Assembly: GCF_000312525.1 (NCBI RefSeq)
Contig: NZ_HE997453.1
Span: 179,483-243,482, forward strand
Source: Bartonella florencae
GTDB lineage: Bacteria; Pseudomonadota; Alphaproteobacteria; Rhizobiales; Rhizobiaceae
Reading direction: 5' to 3'
DNA: 64,000 nucleotides
Shown: piece by piece, positions 59,196 through 64,000 of the stretch
How positions within the stretch are numbered: position 1 is the first letter of the stretch
How the letters are laid out: each line of letters opens with the position of its first letter
Translations under genes and position numbers: made by a program
Notes under the pieces: model-generated
Seen by the model: only the letters and a program-made list of their open reading frames with translations
Told to the model about the DNA's origin: nothing
The model's database searches: none

Positions 59196-61019
59196 TTATG
59201 ACATAAAAACAGATGCCCCCTGATCTGCACGATTAACGGACTGGCGAAAAACATGAAAGAGCTCACGCCCAACACCGTATTCATTCTTTGAGAGATCAGG
59301 AGGTCTCATTATGCGCGCGTTAAATTTTGATAAATCTTCTAAAAGAGTTAATTTGCCAAGATGCGCGTCGAGACAAACAATATCACCATCTTGTAAACGT
59401 GCAAGAGGACCATTATCCAAAGCTTCTGGTGTCACATGAATTGCAGCAGGAACTTTTCCTGAAGCACCTGACATACGACCATCGGTTACCAATGCTACTT
59501 TTTGTCCTTTATCTTGTAAAATGCTTAAAATTGTCGTTAATTTATGGAGCTCTGGCATGCCATTGGCTTTTGGTCCTTGATAACGAATGACAGCAATAAA
59601 GTCTTTGTTATGCAATACCCCAGATTTAAAAGCCTTTTGTAATTCCTCTTGATCATTAAAAATAAGAACTGGAGCTTCAATACGCCAATGCTCAAGTTTG
59701 ACCGATGAAACTTTCATAATAGCTGTTCCCAAATCTCCTGACAAAACACGAATGCCACCATCAGATTGAAACGGTTTTCTCCATCCTGCTAAGATCTTAT
59801 GATTGCCACTTTCCTTGACAGCAGGTTCACGCACTATGCAACCATCAGCATCAAGCTTTACTTCAATTGCATAGGCATTGAGATCTGTTCCTAAAATTGT
59901 ACAGACATCTTCATGCACTAAACCAGCCTCAATAAGTTCGCGAATGACAAATCCCATACCACCGGCTGCATGAAAATGATTTATATCAGCCAAACCATTA
60001 GGATAAATCCGTACTAACAGAGGAACTATTGATGAAATTTCTGCAATATCATGCCATGTCAATTGAATACCGCAAGCAGCTGCCATGGCAATCAAATGAA
60101 TCGCATGATTGGTAGAGCCTCCTGTTGCATTTAATCCTACAATAGCATTCACAAAAGAACGCTCATCAACTATCACACCAATTGGCCTATAATTATCACC
60201 AAGAGTTGTCATTTCAAGTACACGCTTCGTGGCTTCCCTTGTTAAAGCGTCACGTAATGGTGTATTGGCATTGATGAAAGAACTTCCTGGCATCTGTAGC
60301 CCCATCATCTCTAGTATCATCTGATTTGAATTAGCTGTCCCATAAAATGTGCATGTTCCTGGCCCATGATATGAGCGCGCTTCTGATTCCAACAAGGTTT
60401 GGCGATCTACCTTATTTTCCGCATAAAGCTGACGTATTCTTGCTTTTTCATCATTGCCTTGACCACTTGTCATAGGGCCAGCAGAGACAAAAATTCCTGG
60501 TAAATGACCAAATGTTAGCGCTCCAATCATTAAGCCAGGTATAATTTTATCACAAACCCCAAGATACAGTGCGGCATCAAACATATCATGTGATAAGCTT
60601 ATAGCTGTCGCCATTGCAATGACTTCACGTGAAAAAAGAGAAAGCTCCATCCCTGCTTTCCCTTGTGTTACGCCATCACACATCGCGGGAACACCACCTG
60701 CTACTTGTGCTACACCACCAACTAGGCGGGCAGCCTCTTTAATTACGTGAGGAAAAGTTTCAAAAGGTTGATGCGCTGAAAGTATATCGTTATAGGCGGT
60801 AATAATACCAATATTCCCAGCAATATTATCCTTCAAACGCTCTTTGTCTATTGAACCACAAGCCGCAAAACCGTGGGCTTGATTAGCACATCCCAAAAAA
60901 CTCCGCTTGGGACGGTTTTCTTGCATCTTTGCAATACGATTTAAATAAATTTCTCGCGTTAATAGAGAGCGTTCATGAATCCTTCGTGTAACCATAGCAA
61001 TTGTCTTGGAAAGTGCCAT
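59196..61019 (-). CDS. edd: phosphogluconate dehydratase
   Basis: Entner-Doudoroff enzyme that dehydrates 6-phosphogluconate to KDPG with an iron-sulfur cluster. From ATG 61019 (AAAGGGGG upstream) it is 607 residues. The cluster and Mg segments [16 protein letters not shown] and [15 protein letters not shown], and the C-terminal [20 protein letters not shown], are those of the Edd/IlvD family and match Edd better than IlvD. It is the last gene of zwf-pgl-edd. KDPG aldolase is not in the window, so the pathway's last step must be encoded elsewhere. Confidence 0.97.
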   Translation of the reverse strand: MALSKTIAMVTRRIHERSLLTREIYLNRIAKMQENRPKRSFLGCANQAHGFAACGSIDKERLKDNIAGNIGIITAYNDILSAHQPFETFPHVIKEAARLVGGVAQVAGGVPAMCDGVTQGKAGMELSLFSREVIAMATAISLSHDMFDAALYLGVCDKIIPGLMIGALTFGHLPGIFVSAGPMTSGQGNDEKARIRQLYAENKVDRQTLLESEARSYHGPGTCTFYGTANSNQMILEMMGLQMPGSSFINANTPLRDALTREATKRVLEMTTLGDNYRPIGVIVDERSFVNAIVGLNATGGSTNHAIHLIAMAAACGIQLTWHDIAEISSIVPLLVRIYPNGLADINHFHAAGGMGFVIRELIEAGLVHEDVCTILGTDLNAYAIEVKLDADGCIVREPAVKESGNHKILAGWRKPFQSDGGIRVLSGDLGTAIMKVSSVKLEHWRIEAPVLIFNDQEELQKAFKSGVLHNKDFIAVIRYQGPKANGMPELHKLTTILSILQDKGQKVALVTDGRMSGASGKVPAAIHVTPEALDNGPLARLQDGDIVCLDAHLGKLTLLEDLSKFNARIMRPPDLSKNEYGVGRELFHVFRQSVNRADQGASVFMS

Positions 61020-61057
61020 GTTTATTCCCCCTTTCATTGAAACAATCTCAATATAAG

Positions 61058-61825
61058 TTAAGGAGATTGTATATCTGCTTCACTCGTCTTATGTTCTACT
61101 TCATTTGTTTCATTGTCATTTGGAGACCAATAAACCTGAACAAGATGATGAGCATTACGTAAAACCCCGCGAATAGGCATTTCCATCTCAGGTCCATCCT
61201 GACAAACCTTTTTAAAACAATCGCGTTTCTGAAAACCTTCAATATGGAGAATAATACAACGAGACTGCATTATGACCGGTAGTGTTAGCGTAAGCCTTGG
61301 CTCAATCGCACTTTTTGCATGAAGTGGTAAAACAAGTGCCTGTGTTCGAAGATCAAGCGCTTGTTTCAAACGATCAGCATCAGGAAAAAAGGAAGCCGTA
61401 TGTCCGTCAATCCCCATTCCTAAAACAACAACATCAAAGGGCTTAGGCAAAGTATTAACACGACTTGCTGCTGAAAAAGCTGCAAGCTCAACAGTCAATG
61501 CCTTATGATAAAGTCCTACAAAACGTGCTTTAGTCGCAAAATTTTGTAACAAATAACGCTGTACCATATATTCATTTGAACGTTCATCGTTTGTAGGGAC
61601 AAAGCGTTCATCAACCAAAGTGATGATAATATTTTGCCAATCAATATCAGCCTTTGACAAATAATGAAAAAACAATTCTGGTGTTTTACCACCAGAAACC
61701 GCTAGAATCGCACGCTTGCGCTCCAAAACAGCTATGCTAAGTTCTGCTGCAACACGATCTGCCAACGCTAAAGCAAGAGTTGTGGGGGTTTCAAAATTTA
61801 AATGGTCAATATTCATTCCATGCAT
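61058..61825 (-). CDS. pgl: 6-phosphogluconolactonase
   Basis: Hydrolyses 6-phosphogluconolactone between Zwf and Edd. The 255-residue protein is of the DevB/NagB-fold type, with LAVSGGKTPELFFHYLS near residue 40, ITLVDERFVPTNDERSNEYM and GMGIDGHTASFFPDAD. ATG 61825 is 10 bases after the zwf stop; ATG 61816 is a later alternative. A polar C-terminal tail of about 20 residues (NDNETNEVEHKTSEADIQSP) exceeds most family members. Confidence 0.95.
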   Translation of the reverse strand: MHGMNIDHLNFETPTTLALALADRVAAELSIAVLERKRAILAVSGGKTPELFFHYLSKADIDWQNIIITLVDERFVPTNDERSNEYMVQRYLLQNFATKARFVGLYHKALTVELAAFSAASRVNTLPKPFDVVVLGMGIDGHTASFFPDADRLKQALDLRTQALVLPLHAKSAIEPRLTLTLPVIMQSRCIILHIEGFQKRDCFKKVCQDGPEMEMPIRGVLRNAHHLVQVYWSPNDNETNEVEHKTSEADIQSP

Positions 61826-61835
61826 ACTTATTGCT

Positions 61836-63311
61836 CTAAACTAAGTTATTCCATATACGCCTATCACGTTCCATTAAAACTGTCGAAGCAGTTGGCCCCC
61901 ATGAACCCGCATTATATTTATACATCGGCTGCTTTATTGCTTGCCACCCTTCAAGAATAGGATCAATCCAACGCCAAGCTGCTTCAACTTCGTCACGACG
62001 CATAAAGAGTGTTTGATCTCCGCGAATAACATCCATCAATAAGCGTTCATAAGCATCAGGATTACGCTGAGAAAATGCAGATGCAAAACTCATATCCAAG
62101 GGAATATGACGAAATCGCATACCACCAGGGCCTGTATCCTTAATCATCAACCATTGTTTTACGCCTTCATCAGGCTGGAGACGAATAACAAGCCGATTAG
62201 AAAAAATCTCATCCGAGTCTACATTAAAAATATTATGAGGAATAGGTTTGAAAACAACCACAATTTCAGACATTCGCGTGGGCATGCGCTTACCTGTTCG
62301 TAAATAAAAAGGCGTATCTGCCCAACGCCAATTATTAATCTTAACCTTCAATGCTACAAATGTTTCGCTCCGACTTGCCTTTTTTCCAAGATCATCAAGA
62401 TAAGAGCCTACAGAAACACCATTTAATGTACCAGCAACATACTGCCCACGCACAGTATGTTGTTCTACATTATGAATATCAAGAGGTGTTAAAGAATGTA
62501 AAACTTTCAGTTTTTCATCACGCACAGCATTTGCTTTATTCGTAAATGGTATTTCCATCGCCACCAAACAGAGCAATTGCAACATATGATTTTGCACCAT
62601 ATCGCGTAGCGCACCTGTACTCTCATAATATTCTGCACGCCCTTCTAAACCTAAAGATTCAGCAACCGTTATCTGAACATGATCAATATAGTTGGAATTC
62701 CATAACGGCTCATAAAGCGTATTAACAAACCGTAGAGCCATCAAATTTTGAACCGTTTCTTTGCCAAGATAATGATCAATGCGAAAGATTTGGTCTTCAT
62801 GAAATACTTCTGCAAATATGTCATTGAGTTTAGTCGCTGTTTTGACATCACGTCCAATGGGCTTTTCAATGATAATGCGTGTTTGCTGTGTGATAAAATC
62901 ATTTTGCCCTAATCTCATCGCAATATCAGCAAAAAGGGGGGAACCAACCGCTAAATAAAAAGCGCGAATCTTCGCTGAATCTTTTGACAGCACCAGCGCA
63001 AGATCTCGCCATCCTCGATGTGAGGTAATATCAACAGAAACATAAGTTAAACGTGCAAGAAAACGATTAAGTTCAAGTTGATTGAGATCTTCCTTATGAA
63101 CATGTTTTTCTAAAGAAGCGCGAACAAAGTTTTGATATTCCTCACGACTCCATGCAGAACGTGCAACACCAATAATACGCGTTGGCTCACTAAATTGTCG
63201 AACACACTGACAATGATAGAGAGCAGGTATAAGTTTGCGTGCTGTTAAATCGCCATTACCACCAAAAACAATACAATCAAAGGGAGAGACTGGAATAATT
63301 TTACTTACCAT
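61836..63311 (-). CDS. zwf: glucose-6-phosphate dehydrogenase
   Basis: Oxidises glucose-6-phosphate to the lactone and yields NADPH. The 491-residue protein has the nucleotide-binding motif VFGGNGDLTARKLIPALYH near its N terminus and the active-site signature FRIDHYLGKETVQNLMALRF around residue 190. ATG 63311 begins MVSKIIPVSPFDC, where other rhizobial Zwf proteins start; ATG 63335 adds eight residues. It heads zwf-pgl-edd, which is the usual rhizobial arrangement. The pathway gives NADPH for glutathione and fatty-acid synthesis. Confidence 0.97.
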   Translation of the reverse strand: MVSKIIPVSPFDCIVFGGNGDLTARKLIPALYHCQCVRQFSEPTRIIGVARSAWSREEYQNFVRASLEKHVHKEDLNQLELNRFLARLTYVSVDITSHRGWRDLALVLSKDSAKIRAFYLAVGSPLFADIAMRLGQNDFITQQTRIIIEKPIGRDVKTATKLNDIFAEVFHEDQIFRIDHYLGKETVQNLMALRFVNTLYEPLWNSNYIDHVQITVAESLGLEGRAEYYESTGALRDMVQNHMLQLLCLVAMEIPFTNKANAVRDEKLKVLHSLTPLDIHNVEQHTVRGQYVAGTLNGVSVGSYLDDLGKKASRSETFVALKVKINNWRWADTPFYLRTGKRMPTRMSEIVVVFKPIPHNIFNVDSDEIFSNRLVIRLQPDEGVKQWLMIKDTGPGGMRFRHIPLDMSFASAFSQRNPDAYERLLMDVIRGDQTLFMRRDEVEAAWRWIDPILEGWQAIKQPMYKYNAGSWGPTASTVLMERDRRIWNNLV

Positions 63312-63426
63312 GAACTTATCTATCTTCCCATTCAAGTATAAAACTAAAACAATTTATAGACGCTCCAGTTATTAAAGCAGATAGATATTAAACAAGCCAT
63401 TAATTTTCTTCATTTCAAACACTGTT

Positions 63427-64000
63427 TCAGCAAAAACGATCCATTAAAGAAAACCAGTGCATTGCTAAAAATACAAGTGGATAGCGCAAAATTCTCCCCC
63501 CTGGAAAAGAAGAAATCTTTAAATCTTGAAACCAAGCAAAACGTTCACGTTTTCCAATCAACCATTCTGCATATAATTTTCCCATAAAAGGAGCAAGCAT
63601 AACGCCATGCCCTGAATAACCGCCACAATAAGTCATCCTTGAGAAAAGTTGGCTAACATAAGGCATGCGTTCAACCGTGATGGCGACCGTCGCTCCCCAG
63701 TGATGGGTTAAATTAACAGAATGTAGATGAGGATAAATTTCAGTAATCTGCCGTCGTACTCGTTCCTCTAAATTTGTAGGATATTGATTATCGTAACTTT
63801 CTACTCCACCAAATAATAAGCGATTATCAATGCTTTTGCGAAAATAACGAACCATAAAGCGAGAATCATCAACCGATTCACCACCTCGAAGAATCGAACA
63901 CTCTTTTGGTAACGGTTCTGTTGCTCCAATATAAGAGCGAATAGAAAAAATCTTTTTCTCAATAAACCCTTGAAGTCCAAGCTTATATGCATTGGTCGCA
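63427..64000 (-). CDS. FAD-dependent amine/amino-acid oxidoreductase, C-terminal part (cut by right edge)
   Basis: The minus-strand frame is open from the window's end to a stop at 63427, so only the C-terminal 190 residues are visible. They match the DAO family of FAD oxidoreductases that includes PuuB-like gamma-glutamylputrescine and glycine/D-amino-acid oxidases. Typical features are a Gly-rich RLLFGGVESYD and the C-terminal FAD/substrate loop MTYCGGYSGHGVMLAPFMGKL. An in-frame ATG at 63855 lies inside the protein and is not the real start: residues before it (GATEPLPKECSILRGGESVD) are conserved in type. The substrate is unknown. Confidence 0.85.
   Translation of the reverse strand, partial: ATNAYKLGLQGFIEKKIFSIRSYIGATEPLPKECSILRGGESVDDSRFMVRYFRKSIDNRLLFGGVESYDNQYPTNLEERVRRQITEIYPHLHSVNLTHHWGATVAITVERMPYVSQLFSRMTYCGGYSGHGVMLAPFMGKLYAEWLIGKRERFAWFQDLKISSFPGGRILRYPLVFLAMHWFSLMDRFC

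Noticed and set aside
1-64000. Search for CRISPR arrays, insertion sequences, prophage, toxin-antitoxin pairs, tRNA or rRNA genes and riboswitches
   Set aside because: No regular repeat-spacer pattern, transposase, integrase, cloverleaf-like motif or known riboswitch core was recognised by eye; a covariance-model search could still find a small RNA.

Overview
The window is an ordinary-looking stretch of an AT-rich alphaproteobacterial chromosome, almost certainly from the genus Bartonella (Rhizobiales). The evidence is the protein style, an IalB-family (invasion-associated) protein, the alphaproteobacterial split of ATP synthase F0 with paired b and b' genes, a plant-type glutamate-cysteine ligase, a rhizobial DUF6101-like protein, zwf-pgl-edd gene order, and wide AT-rich gaps typical of a reduced host-adapted genome. 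I assign genus from protein features and gene order only; species is not determined. I see no rRNA, tRNA, CRISPR array, insertion sequence or prophage.

Layout. 1-7000: end of a DsbD-like domain protein, then rnhA-thrB-ispH-ctaB on the minus strand, then an IalB-family protein and tldD on the plus strand. 7000-15600: a minus-strand run of dnaJ-like, fabI, aroC, ribB, xseB, dxs, tlyA and an RlmD/TrmA-type RNA methyltransferase. 15900-19400: pdxH (+), ubiA (-), purD (+). 19700-26600: minus-strand housekeeping genes (DUF6101-like, FAD-linked oxidase, Sua5/TsaC, rnhB, ispE, a newly noted 59-residue ORF coupled to ispE, an S49 peptidase, a TrmN6-like methyltransferase). 26800-32900: plus-strand polyprenyl diphosphate synthase, a TPR protein, glyQ and glyS. 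33600-36300: F0 operon atpI-atpB-atpE-atpF'-atpF. 37000-41400: der (frameshifted), a YfgM-like protein and an SLC13 permease. 41800-52500: an unknown membrane-anchored protein, nhaA, a thymidylate-kinase-like gene, lysC, ubiG, grxC, comF, an NDUFAF5-like methyltransferase and a frameshifted cystine/dicarboxylate symporter. 53400-64000: gshA, rsmE, a newly noted 47-residue membrane ORF, an AsmA-family protein, folD, the Entner-Doudoroff entry genes edd-pgl-zwf, and the start-truncated end of a FAD-dependent amino-acid/amine oxidoreductase.

How the genes fit together. Three isoprenoid steps (dxs, ispE, ispH) and the polyprenyl synthase feed ubiquinone (ubiA, ubiG). Heme O (ctaB) and ATP synthase F0 belong to the same respiratory chain. 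Zwf-Pgl-Edd carry glucose-6-phosphate to KDPG and supply NADPH. Glutathione synthesis (gshA) and glutaredoxin (grxC) pair functionally.

No convincing undescribed multi-gene system is visible. The most notable items are two frameshifts at six-base homopolymers: der at an A6 run, and the symporter at tandem -1 slippery heptamers including A_AAA_AAG. Others are an orphan heme O synthase that looks like a scar of a lost cytochrome oxidase cluster, a RibB with a GTP cyclohydrolase II-like tail lacking the zinc cysteines, an 11-bp hairpin just after atpE, two unlisted small membrane ORFs, and a perfect 22-bp palindrome beyond gshA.
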